A stretch of 64,000 bases of DNA, from the NCBI RefSeq assembly GCF_028598805.1, contig NZ_JAQRFI010000006.1, forward strand, positions 55,831-119,830. The letters run 5' to 3'. The notes beneath the pieces were generated by a model that had not been told where the DNA came from, ran no database searches, and saw only the letters and a list, made by a program, of their open reading frames with translations. The position numbers were made by a program, and so were the translations under genes. This DNA comes from Xenorhabdus yunnanensis (lineage in GTDB: Bacteria; Pseudomonadota; Gammaproteobacteria; Enterobacterales; Enterobacteriaceae). This document shows positions 57,264-64,000 of this stretch, in pieces. Numbering within the stretch: position 1 is the stretch's first letter; each line of letters starts with the position of its first letter.

Positions 57264-57374
57264 ATGAGCACTGAAAAAAAAGATAAGAAAAATAGCAAAG
57301 TAAAACTCGATAGCAAGAAGATTTTTTCCGCCTCAGCAAATCGAGTGGTTCCTATTATGGATCAAGTAAACTAA
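57264..57374 (+). CDS. Candidate RiPP precursor peptide (36 residues)
   Basis: Too short for automated calling but well supported: ATG at 57264 is preceded by TAGGAGATACACT with AGGAG at good spacing, and the frame ends at TAA 57372-57374. The peptide has a Lys/Asp/Ser-rich, highly charged N-terminal half (MSTEKKDKKNSKVKLDSKK) as in a leader, then a less charged C-terminal half (IFSASANRVVPIMDQVN) as in a core. No Cys. A terminator-like hairpin starts 11 bp after the stop and a modifying-enzyme gene 118 bp after it. Its length, charge asymmetry and context suggest a precursor peptide for the HExxH enzyme; this is inference, since I recall no known precursor family that it matches. Confidence 0.7.
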   Translation: MSTEKKDKKNSKVKLDSKKIFSASANRVVPIMDQVN

Positions 57375-57385
57375 TCTATAGTTAT

Positions 57386-57420
57386 TGCCGCAAACGAAAA
57401 TTTTGCGGCAGTATTTCTTT
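57386..57420 (+). terminator. Attenuator-like terminator between peptide and enzyme genes
   Basis: TGCCGCAAA (57386-57394) and TTTGCGGCA (57402-57410) form a 9-bp stem with a 7-nt loop, followed by GTATTTCTTTTG. It is a plausible intrinsic terminator that would let the peptide gene be transcribed more than the downstream enzyme genes, the usual RiPP stoichiometry. Confidence 0.75.
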
Positions 57421-57492
57421 TGAAAGAGTCAATTGCAAATTGTCATCATACCAATGTTGATATAAAAACACTTTTTATTGATAGGGATATTT

Positions 57493-58488
57493 ATGCTTGA
57501 TATATATGATGCTCGCCCAGATGCAAAAAGAGACATTGAAATTCGGGAACAGATAAATGAACGTATTATTAATAGTCTTTCATATATTTTCGAACAATGT
57601 AATGCATCCAATTTTAATTGTAAGTCAGCAGAAGAAAAAACAAACAATTTAAATAAGAAAAGCAAAATTAGTGGAATGATACATGTATTACATAATAGAC
57701 TATTGAAAGCTATTGAAGATGACAATGATTTTTTAATTAAACACATATTAAATTGTTTTAATGAGTTAGATTATATTGAACAGTCACCACGCACTATAGG
57801 GCTATTTACTAGTGGGTATACACAATCATTACATCAACTTTATTATGATACATGTGACTATGGAATGATAAATACTTATGGTTATCACTTTGATGGAAAT
57901 ACCCCGTCAAAAAAAGAATTAGAGCATTCAACACACTCTATGAAAAAAGCATTGAGTAGGATGGAAGAAGTTGATTCTGATCTATTTGATGAGCTTAACT
58001 CTTTAATTACAGACATTATCATTGTTAACTCTCCTACTATGAACGCTGGGTCATCATTAAATACATTTGGAATTATAAGAATGAGCCAATTAAGAGAAAA
58101 TCAAATTTGGACTCGGTATTTAGAAAACTTAGCTCATGAGGCTGGACATAATCATTTAAACATGCTTTTTTTTATTGATCCAATAATTATAAATGAAGAC
58201 AGTGGAACATATAAGTCTCCATTACGTCGAGAGGCGAGACCATTGAGTGGGATATATCACGCAATGTTTGTTCTTGCTAGAACAATGCGAATTTTAAAGA
58301 AATTAACTACTCATCGTGATTATGATCCAATTCTAGAGAGAGTTGATACTGCATATAATAATGCTAATAATCCAGCTTCATTTGAAGAGAAATTTAATGA
58401 TTGTTGGAGTATAATTTTAGAAAATGCAAAATTAACTGAACTAGGAAAAAAATTGATGAATAGTACAAGAGAAATGGCTTTTGAATAA
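57493..58488 (+). CDS. HExxH-motif peptide-modifying enzyme (putative 2-oxoglutarate-dependent beta-hydroxylase)
   Basis: 331 residues from ATG 57493 (AGGGA upstream; a TTG at 57478 is rejected). The motif ENLAHEAGHNHLNMLFF holds His215-Glu216-x-x-His219. After it come YKSPLRREARPLSGIYHAMFVLART, with His256 the likely third ligand and RxxRPL the family signature. This arrangement is that of the HEXXH-motif family found beside short peptide genes, some members of which are established to be Fe/2-oxoglutarate-dependent peptide beta-hydroxylases rather than zinc proteases. N-terminal 200 residues are helical without recognised motif. It is first in a tight gene series, 22 bp before the methyltransferase gene. 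Substrate: most simply the 36-residue peptide upstream. Zn-protease activity is the alternative. Confidence 0.78.
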   Translation: MLDIYDARPDAKRDIEIREQINERIINSLSYIFEQCNASNFNCKSAEEKTNNLNKKSKISGMIHVLHNRLLKAIEDDNDFLIKHILNCFNELDYIEQSPRTIGLFTSGYTQSLHQLYYDTCDYGMINTYGYHFDGNTPSKKELEHSTHSMKKALSRMEEVDSDLFDELNSLITDIIIVNSPTMNAGSSLNTFGIIRMSQLRENQIWTRYLENLAHEAGHNHLNMLFFIDPIIINEDSGTYKSPLRREARPLSGIYHAMFVLARTMRILKKLTTHRDYDPILERVDTAYNNANNPASFEEKFNDCWSIILENAKLTELGKKLMNSTREMAFE

Positions 58489-58510
58489 ATTTTAATTAGG
58501 TGTATAAAAT

Positions 58511-59428
58511 ATGGCTATAAAACCCCTCATGGATTTATATAAAAAAATCATAAAGAAAAATAGAAATATAAACATAGTAGATATAGGTGCAGCCAATTTT
58601 GATACAACAAAGAATAATTACAATGGAATAACTGAATCATATCCATTCAATATTTATGGTTTTGAGCCTAACCCTGATGAATTCGAAAAATTAAAAACAA
58701 ATAGGGATGCAAGGGTTAAATATTTTCCATATGCTATTGGAGATGGAGGTACACATAAACTGTCTATTTGCCAGGTTCCTGGATGCTCATCCCTTCTAAT
58801 ACCTAACTTAGAAGAAATGAAAAAATACAAATCCTTTTCTGAATGGATGTTGGTTGTGGATGAAAGAATGGTTCAAACAAAACGCCTTGACGATATAGAT
58901 GATATAAAATATATAGATTTATATAAAATTGATATTCAAGGCTGTGAATATCTTGCCCTATATAACTCTCTGGAGAAACTTAAAAGCACTCTTGTAATTG
59001 AATGTGAAGTTGAATTTGTAGAACAATATATAGGGCAACCTAGATTTTCTGAAATAGAAATTTTGCTACGTTCACAACATTTTAATTTTGTTAAATTTAT
59101 GGGGTATGGCACAAGAACGTTGGAACCAATAACGATAAATAATAATCCTTTTATTTATGGAAATCAATGGATATGGAGTGATGCCTTGTTTATTAGGAGT
59201 ATAAATGATTGGGATAGCATGTCTAGTGAAAAACTTTGTGTTCTTGCTATAATTCTTGCTGAATCCTATGAACTGTATGATTTTGCATACAAAGCTATAT
59301 CAATAATAGATAAAAGAAATAACACAAAATATTCTGATGGATTTTTGAAATGGCTAAATGAAAACCTTGAAGACGAATTCGAAATTGACTCAACTGATTA
59401 TTTTAAGTTAATTTTCAATAAGATATAA
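58511..59428 (+). CDS. FkbM-family methyltransferase
   Basis: SAM-dependent methyltransferase of 305 residues. Motif I is NIVDIGAANFD (residues 21-31), then YGFEPNPDEFEKL, the acidic residue of motif II, and KIDIQGCEYLAL, a variant of the FkbM DVEGxE motif. The C-terminal 100 residues are less typical and may recognise the substrate. FkbM enzymes usually O-methylate hydroxyls of natural products. Directly after the HExxH gene (22 bp), so a hydroxyl installed on the peptide could be methylated. Very AT-rich, like the rest of the cargo. Confidence 0.8.
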   Translation: MAIKPLMDLYKKIIKKNRNINIVDIGAANFDTTKNNYNGITESYPFNIYGFEPNPDEFEKLKTNRDARVKYFPYAIGDGGTHKLSICQVPGCSSLLIPNLEEMKKYKSFSEWMLVVDERMVQTKRLDDIDDIKYIDLYKIDIQGCEYLALYNSLEKLKSTLVIECEVEFVEQYIGQPRFSEIEILLRSQHFNFVKFMGYGTRTLEPITINNNPFIYGNQWIWSDALFIRSINDWDSMSSEKLCVLAIILAESYELYDFAYKAISIIDKRNNTKYSDGFLKWLNENLEDEFEIDSTDYFKLIFNKI

Positions 59429-59451
59429 GATTAGAGTGTTGATATAATATT

Positions 59452-60879
59452 ATGACAAAATTTGTAAAAAAAAGACATGATATCCTTATAATTATCTGCT
59501 GCGCTGCATTTGTGATACCTTTGGTTTTTACTGGCCCTGCAATTTCCCTTCATGCAGTGAAAAATGATATAGGAGGAGATAGATTTTCACTAGAATGGAT
59601 AATAAATTCTTATGTCATTGCATTCGGTGGATTTGTTATGGCTGCTGGTGTTGCAGGAGATTATATCGGAAGAAAACTATGTTTTATAACTGGTTTGATG
59701 CTATTTACCCTTTCATCTACATGTATTGCTTTCAGCCATAATTTATCCATAATTATTACAATGAGAATGCTTGAAGGTATAGGTGGTGCATTAGTATCTA
59801 CCTCAGCTACATCGTTATTAGCTCAAGAATTTTATGGGAAAAATAAAACTATTGCATTTTCATTATTAGGTACATCTTTTGGAGCTGGACTTGCATTTGG
59901 CCCTATTATTGCTGGTTTTATGATTGATTATCTGGGTTGGCGATCACTCTATTGGGGCATATCTATTTTTTCCATCCTCATTTTTTCATTAGGAAAGTGG
60001 AGAATTAAAGAATCAAAAAATAATAATGCCGAACGTCTAGATTGGATTGGTATTATTATTTTCACTTTAGCTTTAATACTTTTCACATACGCACTTATTT
60101 TAAGTGGGAAAGTTGGGTTCAGTGATATAAGAGTATATACAATAATATCTTTTGTAATTCTTCTTATAATTGTGTTTTATATTGTAGAAAAACGTGTAAA
60201 TAATCCATTACTCGATATATCTTTGTTTAAGATTCCTTTGTTTTTTGGGGTGCAATTACTACCTTTATTAACTGCTTTTAGTTATATATCTCTTTTTGTG
60301 TATTTACCAATATGGCTTATGATTGGGGGTGGTTTTAGTGCATCTCAAACAGGAGTAATTATTTTGCCTTTAACCCTGCCGATGCTTGTTATTCCGCTTC
60401 TCTCTGGTTATCTTGCGAAGAATTACCCAATTAATAATATTTCTGGTATTGGTTTTTTTATAGCTTCCGTTGGAGTATATATGCTAATAAATTCCACATA
60501 TGAAAAAATTTGGTTAATATCTTTTGCTATGGCATTGATAGGAATTGGTAATGCCTTACCTTGGGGGTTAATGGATGCTTTATCCGTCAGTGTTGTTCCT
60601 CAAGAAAAAGCAGGATTAGCATCTGGGTTGTTTAATACTATGCGGGTAGCAGGTGAAGCTATTGCTATCACACTTGTAGGATCATTGATAAACATACTTA
60701 CTTCGAAATATATCAATTCCAATTCAATTATCGGTAATGATCAGATAATTGCTTATTCCTACATAGAAACATTTCAAGTCTTTTTCATAATTATATTTAT
60801 CTTAAGTTTGCTGGCTGGATTGTTTTGCCTTATCTTTCTAAAAGAAAGTGATCGTATTAATAATACAACAAATAAATAA
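59452..60879 (+). CDS. MFS exporter, DHA2 (14-TM) type
   Basis: 475-residue major facilitator with 14 predicted helices. Motif A reads GDYIGRKLCFI (GxxGRk type), motif C-like GTSFGAGLAFGPIIAGFMIDYLGWRSLYW lies in helix 5, and RMLEGIGGALVSTSATSLLAQ in helix 4. DHA2 proteins export drugs and peptides/small natural products. It lies 23 bp after the methyltransferase gene, so it is the likely exporter and self-resistance factor for the cluster product. No ABC-type peptidase-containing exporter is present, so leader removal would need a separate protease. Confidence 0.88.
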   Translation: MTKFVKKRHDILIIICCAAFVIPLVFTGPAISLHAVKNDIGGDRFSLEWIINSYVIAFGGFVMAAGVAGDYIGRKLCFITGLMLFTLSSTCIAFSHNLSIIITMRMLEGIGGALVSTSATSLLAQEFYGKNKTIAFSLLGTSFGAGLAFGPIIAGFMIDYLGWRSLYWGISIFSILIFSLGKWRIKESKNNNAERLDWIGIIIFTLALILFTYALILSGKVGFSDIRVYTIISFVILLIIVFYIVEKRVNNPLLDISLFKIPLFFGVQLLPLLTAFSYISLFVYLPIWLMIGGGFSASQTGVIILPLTLPMLVIPLLSGYLAKNYPINNISGIGFFIASVGVYMLINSTYEKIWLISFAMALIGIGNALPWGLMDALSVSVVPQEKAGLASGLFNTMRVAGEAIAITLVGSLINILTSKYINSNSIIGNDQIIAYSYIETFQVFFIIIFILSLLAGLFCLIFLKESDRINNTTNK

Positions 60880-60893
60880 CCTAGGAGTTCTTT

Positions 60894-61484
60894 ATGCTAA
60901 TAAATAATTTCCCTCTTTTGTATTTCACATCAAATTTAATTCTACGTAAATTTGAAAAAAAAGATTTCATCAAATATAAGAACTATCATTCATTACCAGA
61001 AGTTTATAAATTTTTATATATCCCAACTCCCACAGATAGAGAAATCAGGGATCAATTTAATAAAATCCTTAATCCTGCATTTAATGATAATGGTGATGAA
61101 ATAAGACTTGCTGTAATTTCACGAGAGACTAATGAGTTAGCTGGAGAAATAATGCTAAGATTAACTAATAAAAAATCGCAACAAGGAGAAATAGGTTGTA
61201 TATTCCACCCATTATATCAAAAAAAATCTATAGGAACAGAATCTTTAGGTGCGTTGATAGATATTAGTTTTGAATATTTTAAATATCATAGAATCTATGC
61301 AAGATTAGATGTTTTAAATGTAGGCTCTAAAAAATTAGTTGAAAAGCTAGGAATGCGTCAAGAAGCACACTTATTACAAAACGAGTGTGTTAATGGAATA
61401 TGGAGTGATATGTATATATATGCAATTCTGATAGATGAGTGGAAAGCGCCTATGTTTTTAAAAAAAACAGGATATAATGGGTGA
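60894..61484 (+). CDS. GNAT acetyltransferase (RimJ/RimL-like)
   Basis: 196-residue GNAT-fold enzyme. LRKFEKKDFIKYKNYHSLPEVYKF is typical of the RimJ/RimL group, then ELAGEIMLRL (strand 4), GEIGCIFHPLYQKKSIGTESLGALI (acetyl-CoA loop, variant of QxxGxG) and RIYARLDVLNVGSKKLVEKLGMRQEAHL (N-x-x-S/A-x-x-L-x-E-K-G). Starts 14 bp after the MFS gene. It may acetylate the peptide product (N-terminus, Lys or hydroxyl), or inactivate it for self-protection. AGGAGTTCTTT precedes the ATG. The last gene of the series; a terminator follows. Confidence 0.85.
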   Translation: MLINNFPLLYFTSNLILRKFEKKDFIKYKNYHSLPEVYKFLYIPTPTDREIRDQFNKILNPAFNDNGDEIRLAVISRETNELAGEIMLRLTNKKSQQGEIGCIFHPLYQKKSIGTESLGALIDISFEYFKYHRIYARLDVLNVGSKKLVEKLGMRQEAHLLQNECVNGIWSDMYIYAILIDEWKAPMFLKKTGYNG

Positions 61485-61505
61485 GCTTTTGCCCACCCTT
61501 GTTAT
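61479..61505. terminator. Bidirectional terminator between GNAT and ClpP-like genes
   Basis: GGGTGAGC-TTTT-GCCCACCC, a stem with one mismatch, followed by TTGTTATT, lies between convergent genes and overlaps the GNAT stop codon. Confidence 0.7.
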
Positions 61506-61508
61506 TAT

Positions 61509-62102
61509 TCATTTATAATTGATATCTTCCCATTTGGTTATTATTTTCCCTACAATTCCATATTCAGTAGCCTGTTTAGGACGCATCCAATAATTTCTAT
61601 CAGTATCTTTTTCTACCTTCTCTATCGGTTGTCCTGTGGCATCACTGATAAGCTGATTTATCCGACTACGTATCAACAAGAATTCTCTAGCTTCAATTTC
61701 AATATCAGATGCTCTTCCTTCGTATCCTCCTAAAGGTTGGTGTATCATAAAACGAGTATTTGGAAGTGAGTAGCGATTTTCTTTTTTGGCAGCAAGAAAA
61801 ATAGTAATACCTGCACTTGCAACCCAACCGGTTCCTATTATAAATACTTCTGGTTTTATAAATTTAATCAAGTCATGAATAGTATCACCAGCTTCAACAT
61901 GTCCACCCTGACTATTAATAAAAATCTTGATTGGCTCGTTACTTATTTCTTGTAAAATTAGTAGCTGTGTTGTTACCCTTTCAGCTAGTTTTTGATTAAT
62001 TTCGCCAGAAATAATAATACATCTAGACTTTAATAAATTACTTTGCTCATAGGGGATCTCTTTAGAAATCTCAGGGGACTCTTTTGATGATTCTTCTAAC
62101 AT
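61509..62102 (-). CDS. ClpP-like serine protease subunit
   Basis: 197-residue ClpP homologue. The head domain is recognisable: IIISGEINQKLAERVTTQLL, IFINSQGGHVEAGDTIHDLI, catalytic Ser96 in GTGWVASAGITIFLAA, His121 in FMIHQPLGG, and the third triad position in KDTDRNYWMRPKQATEYGIVGKI. There Asn170 occupies the place of the usual Asp (as I recall for Listeria ClpP1). The N-terminal 30 residues (MLEESSKESPEISKEIPYEQ) differ from housekeeping ClpP and no ClpX gene is near. Convergent with the cluster. It may trim the leader, act as a resistance variant of ClpP, or alter Clp specificity. Not the housekeeping clpP. Confidence 0.85.
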   Translation of the reverse strand: MLEESSKESPEISKEIPYEQSNLLKSRCIIISGEINQKLAERVTTQLLILQEISNEPIKIFINSQGGHVEAGDTIHDLIKFIKPEVFIIGTGWVASAGITIFLAAKKENRYSLPNTRFMIHQPLGGYEGRASDIEIEAREFLLIRSRINQLISDATGQPIEKVEKDTDRNYWMRPKQATEYGIVGKIITKWEDINYK

Positions 62103-62543
62103 AATACAGACCTCTTATACTTGAATTGAGTAAAAGCATATTTAACTTGATGTTCCGAATGTGAACTATATTTCTTATGTGAAAAATTCACCAATAAAAT
62201 TTTCAAATTATTAGTATTCAATTGCTATAGATTGAAAAAAGCGCTAACCTAAGCCTGTTTATTCACCATCATAGATGGTACATAGCCGCTAAAAACGGTT
62301 ATAAAAACTCCTGTAGCCTGAAAGGGAGAGCAAGCATTGCGGTACATCTGCGCACTTTTGGAAGCAGATATCGTCGGATAAATAACCATGTATCGACGAT
62401 GAAAGTTTCCCGGTGTTACTCATCACCGGCTACTCACACAACAGAGCAAAACAGGCTCTGTCTTACGTCAAACGATACAATTTTTATCTGTACAACATTC
62501 ATTCACATTTTCAATTCATCACGATAAACGTCCCGAAAACTTC
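62103..62543. other. Non-coding region after the ClpP-like gene
   Basis: Contains the ClpP-like promoter region and then higher-GC sequence with no gene I can support. Short frames here have no homologues that I recognise. Confidence 0.4.
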
Positions 62544-62589
62544 GCGGCGTCACTTGTGTTTAAGCGGAGCGATTACCAAGTGACGCCGC
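62544..62589. repeat. 13-bp inverted repeat in the right arm
   Basis: GCGGCGTCACTTG (62544-62556) and CAAGTGACGCCGC (62577-62589) are perfect reverse complements with a 20-bp spacer. It lies in the non-coding right arm and could be a stable RNA stem or a binding site. Confidence 0.75.
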
Positions 62590-63231
62590 CGGATGGCCAA
62601 CGTCCAGAGCACGTCCGGTCTGGCTTTACGACCGATTTGAACCCCGTATTACTCAGTGAAACCACTTTTTATTGGCATTTTTCTGCCTTAATTCACTTAT
62701 TTCGTTTGTTTTTCACTCACCGCCTTGTAATAGGCCGATGCAGTAAAGAAAGGAGATATCACACGTCACGAATAATGAGGCGTTCATCCTGATTGAATCA
62801 GGCACTGAACGGGGAGTAAACCATCGCCGTGCTGAGCACGCAGCGAACTCCTGCAAAAACTCAACATAACCCTCGCCCTGCTACACATTATCTGACGCAC
62901 CACGGAATGGTGAACCTAACCGACACGCAGGGAAAATGTTTCGAAATGAGTAAAATTAGTCTGAAAATCACAGGGAAAATACGGATAGCGAAGCGATCAC
63001 GAACGAGAATAAATAACAAAGATTGATTTAGCCGCCCGTATTCTCCCCTGAGTTTATGCGCTCTGAGAGGAGGAATAACCGTTAAACTTAGTCGTTCGAT
63101 TATTGTGTTAGGTAAAACAATCAGTTAAAGTATTCCCGCCATTAGCAAAATCTAATGGTCAAGGTTTTGCAGCCTTGTGCACTTATACACTGGTAAGATA
63201 CTTTACCAGTGTTCTTGCTATTACCTTTTCA
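62590..63231. other. Non-coding right arm of the element, regulator leader
   Basis: About 640 bp with only weak frames (one at 62556-62792 has no conserved motif). Includes a 9-bp inverted repeat CACTGGTAA / TTACCAGTG (63188-63211), a possible operator or promoter of the downstream RNA and regulator. In P4-like elements this area holds ash/icd-type genes; I see no clear copy. Confidence 0.4.
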
Positions 63232-63308
63232 ATGGTGGTTCAGGCTGGGGAGGCTATGCCTCGCCGGAATAAGTGCCGGTCTGCAAACCCTGTCTGAATC
63301 GCCACCAT
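63232..63308 (+). ncRNA. C4 antisense-RNA-like structure
   Basis: ATGGTGG (63232-63238) pairs with CCACCAT (63302-63308), TTCAG pairs with CTGAA, and inside are GGCTGGGGAGGC, TATGCCTCGCC, and TGCCGGTCTGCAAACC. This layout (terminal stem plus loops with GGCTGGGG and GCCGGTCTG) is that of the C4 antisense RNA of phages P1/P7 and the related P4 immunity RNA. It lies just upstream of the Ner-like gene. Assigned by remembered consensus, so moderately sure. Confidence 0.55.
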
Positions 63309-63335
63309 CAATATTAATTAATGGAAGGGGTAGCA

Positions 63336-63608
63336 ATGAATAACAATAATGTTCAAAATGACTGGCATCAGGCCGATATCATCGCAGCATTGCGCAAACG
63401 CGGGACAACCTTGGCAGCGGTTTCTCGTGAGGCAGGACTCAGTTCATCGACATTGGCAAATGCATTCAGCAGACCGTGGCCGAAAGGTGAATGGATCATT
63501 GCAGATTACCTTGGCATCCATCCCTCAGAGATCTGGCCCAGCCGTTATTTCGATTCTTATACTGGTGAATTATTAGAAAGGAAAGCCCGCTCTAAGCCAC
63601 AGGAATAA
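63336..63608 (+). CDS. Ner/SfsB-family DNA-binding regulator
   Basis: 90-residue winged helix-turn-helix protein of the Ner (Mu)/Nlp/SfsB group: DWHQADIIAALRKRGTTLAA, VSREAGLSSSTLANAFSRPW, then PKGEWIIADYLGIHPSEIWPSRY, the family's IHPSEIWPSRY signature. Start at ATG 63336 with GAAGGGG upstream; an earlier ATG at 63321 is less likely. In Mu, Ner represses early promoters. It ends the element's gene content and may regulate replication or cargo genes. Confidence 0.88.
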   Translation: MNNNNVQNDWHQADIIAALRKRGTTLAAVSREAGLSSSTLANAFSRPWPKGEWIIADYLGIHPSEIWPSRYFDSYTGELLERKARSKPQE

Positions 63609-64000
63609 CCCGCTGTAATTTGTGATCGATGTCGTAAAAATGAATATTTTTTATATCAAGCCCTGAGATCAAAATGGCAGCCCAATTTGACCATTTTTAA
63701 CCCTCACGGCTTTTTTGCTTTAAGATGATTTAAAAGTACACAATTAGTAATATAAATAAGAAAAATCAGTCATATATATAATAAAAAGCAAGCAAAAAAA
63801 CTTAGGGGCATTAAAAGGGGCATAAAAGGAAGGCAAGGTTATATACTTTGATTATTCAACAAGTTATAATGTTTTTCGATTCCGCCTCCGGCACCAAGAT
63901 TTTAAAGCTAATTTGTTGAATACTATCAAGTAATTAACAAATAAGTTAAAATTTAGGGCTGTTAAGAAAATGTTAAACAATTGGTAGCCTGGTTTGTACG
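63609..64000. other. Non-coding end of the element and right attachment site
   Basis: About 390 bp, AT-rich. Contains the right att copy at 63875-63896 (TTCGATTCCGCCTCCGGCACCA by position). Beyond it the host sequence resumes with no gene visible before the window ends. Confidence 0.5.
63875..63896 (+). other. Attachment site (right), partial tRNA-Phe copy
   Basis: Twenty-two bases equal to the tRNA-Phe 3' end (51940-51962) less one G in the GGGC run. It marks the right border of the P4-like element; only the T-arm and acceptor end of the tRNA are present, so it is not a second tRNA gene. Confidence 0.85.

Larger units (their letters stand above)
51963..63896 (+). mobile_element. P4-like integrative element in tRNA-Phe, carrying a RiPP-type cluster
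   Basis: About 11.9 kb, bounded by the 23/22-bp tRNA-end repeats. Left-hand module: P4-type integrase (frameshifted), AlpA, P4-alpha-like primase/helicase and origin-like iterons, with moderate GC content. Middle: AT-rich cargo (precursor-like peptide, HExxH protein, methyltransferase, exporter, acetyltransferase, ClpP-like). Right end: C4-RNA-like structure and a Ner-like regulator. No capsid, Sid, Psu or other virion genes are present, so it is a satellite-like genomic island. Confidence 0.85.

Noticed and set aside
57493..58488. Ordinary zinc metalloprotease
   Set aside because: HExxH is followed by the RPLSGIYHA signature of the peptide-modifying family and there is no signal peptide or propeptide, so a hydroxylase-type role is more likely; protease activity is kept as an alternative.
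62556..62792. Gene for a 78-residue protein in the right arm
   Set aside because: No recognisable motif, no ribosome-binding site, and it overlaps a strong inverted repeat; treated as non-coding.
63875..63896. Second tRNA-Phe gene
   Set aside because: Only the T-arm and acceptor 3' end are present with one base missing, so it is an attachment repeat.

Overview
The window is chromosomal DNA of a gammaproteobacterium of the order Enterobacterales. The gene order nqrA-nqrB-nqrC, yafJ, gmhA, fadE, lysA and the run rsmE-gshB-yqgE-ruvX-yggR-yggS-proC-yggT-rdgB-hemW ... yggN-glsB-yggL-trmB-mutY-yggX-mltC, the low-to-moderate GC content and the load of IS debris fit Morganellaceae, most likely Xenorhabdus or Photorhabdus. 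The genus is an inference from content and style, not from a search.

Layout. 1-14.0 kb: Na+-translocating NADH:quinone reductase (nqrCBA), an L,D-transpeptidase-fold protein (DpaA/YafK type), yafJ, gmhA, fadE with a FadR-like operator, the lysA/lysR divergon, a second LysR regulator facing a secreted metallo-beta-lactamase-fold protein, an array of five covarying hairpins, and a small prepilin-peptidase-like protein. 14.2-22.1 kb: the conserved rsmE-to-hemW housekeeping block. 22.2-45.9 kb: a roughly 24 kb insertion relative to the enterobacterial order hemW...yggN. It holds a compact-type leuCD pair, broken ISAs1, IS982, IS30, IS256 and IS200/IS605 elements, two MITEs, an AT-rich cluster (UDP-GlcNAc 2-epimerase, a cupin and a beta-propeller that together look like a split aldos-2-ulose dehydratase), a galU-like gene, an MFS/LysR pair boxed by 70-bp inverted repeats, a Sua5-like protein, a PEBP protein, an orphan siderophore-binding protein behind a Fur-like palindrome, and a three-gene operon (unknown protein, cysteine desulfurase, methyltransferase). 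46.0-51.7 kb: the conserved block resumes (yggN to mltC).

51.9-63.9 kb: a P4-like integrative element sits in a tRNA-Phe gene. Its far end is marked by a 22-bp copy of the tRNA 3' end. It carries a frameshifted P4-type integrase, an AlpA regulator, a P4-alpha-like primase/helicase, iterons resembling the P4 origin, a C4-antisense-RNA-like structure and a Ner-like regulator. Its AT-rich cargo is the most interesting part of the window: a 36-codon precursor-like peptide gene, an attenuator-like terminator, an HExxH peptide-modifying enzyme (a family now linked to 2-oxoglutarate-dependent peptide beta-hydroxylation), an FkbM methyltransferase, a 14-TM MFS exporter and a GNAT acetyltransferase, with a convergent ClpP-like protease. 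I read this as an apparently undescribed RiPP biosynthetic cluster: hydroxylation, possible O-methylation and N- or O-acetylation, then export. ClpP may act as leader peptidase or in self-protection.

All assignments rest on reading the sequence and on remembered family features. No database search was run.
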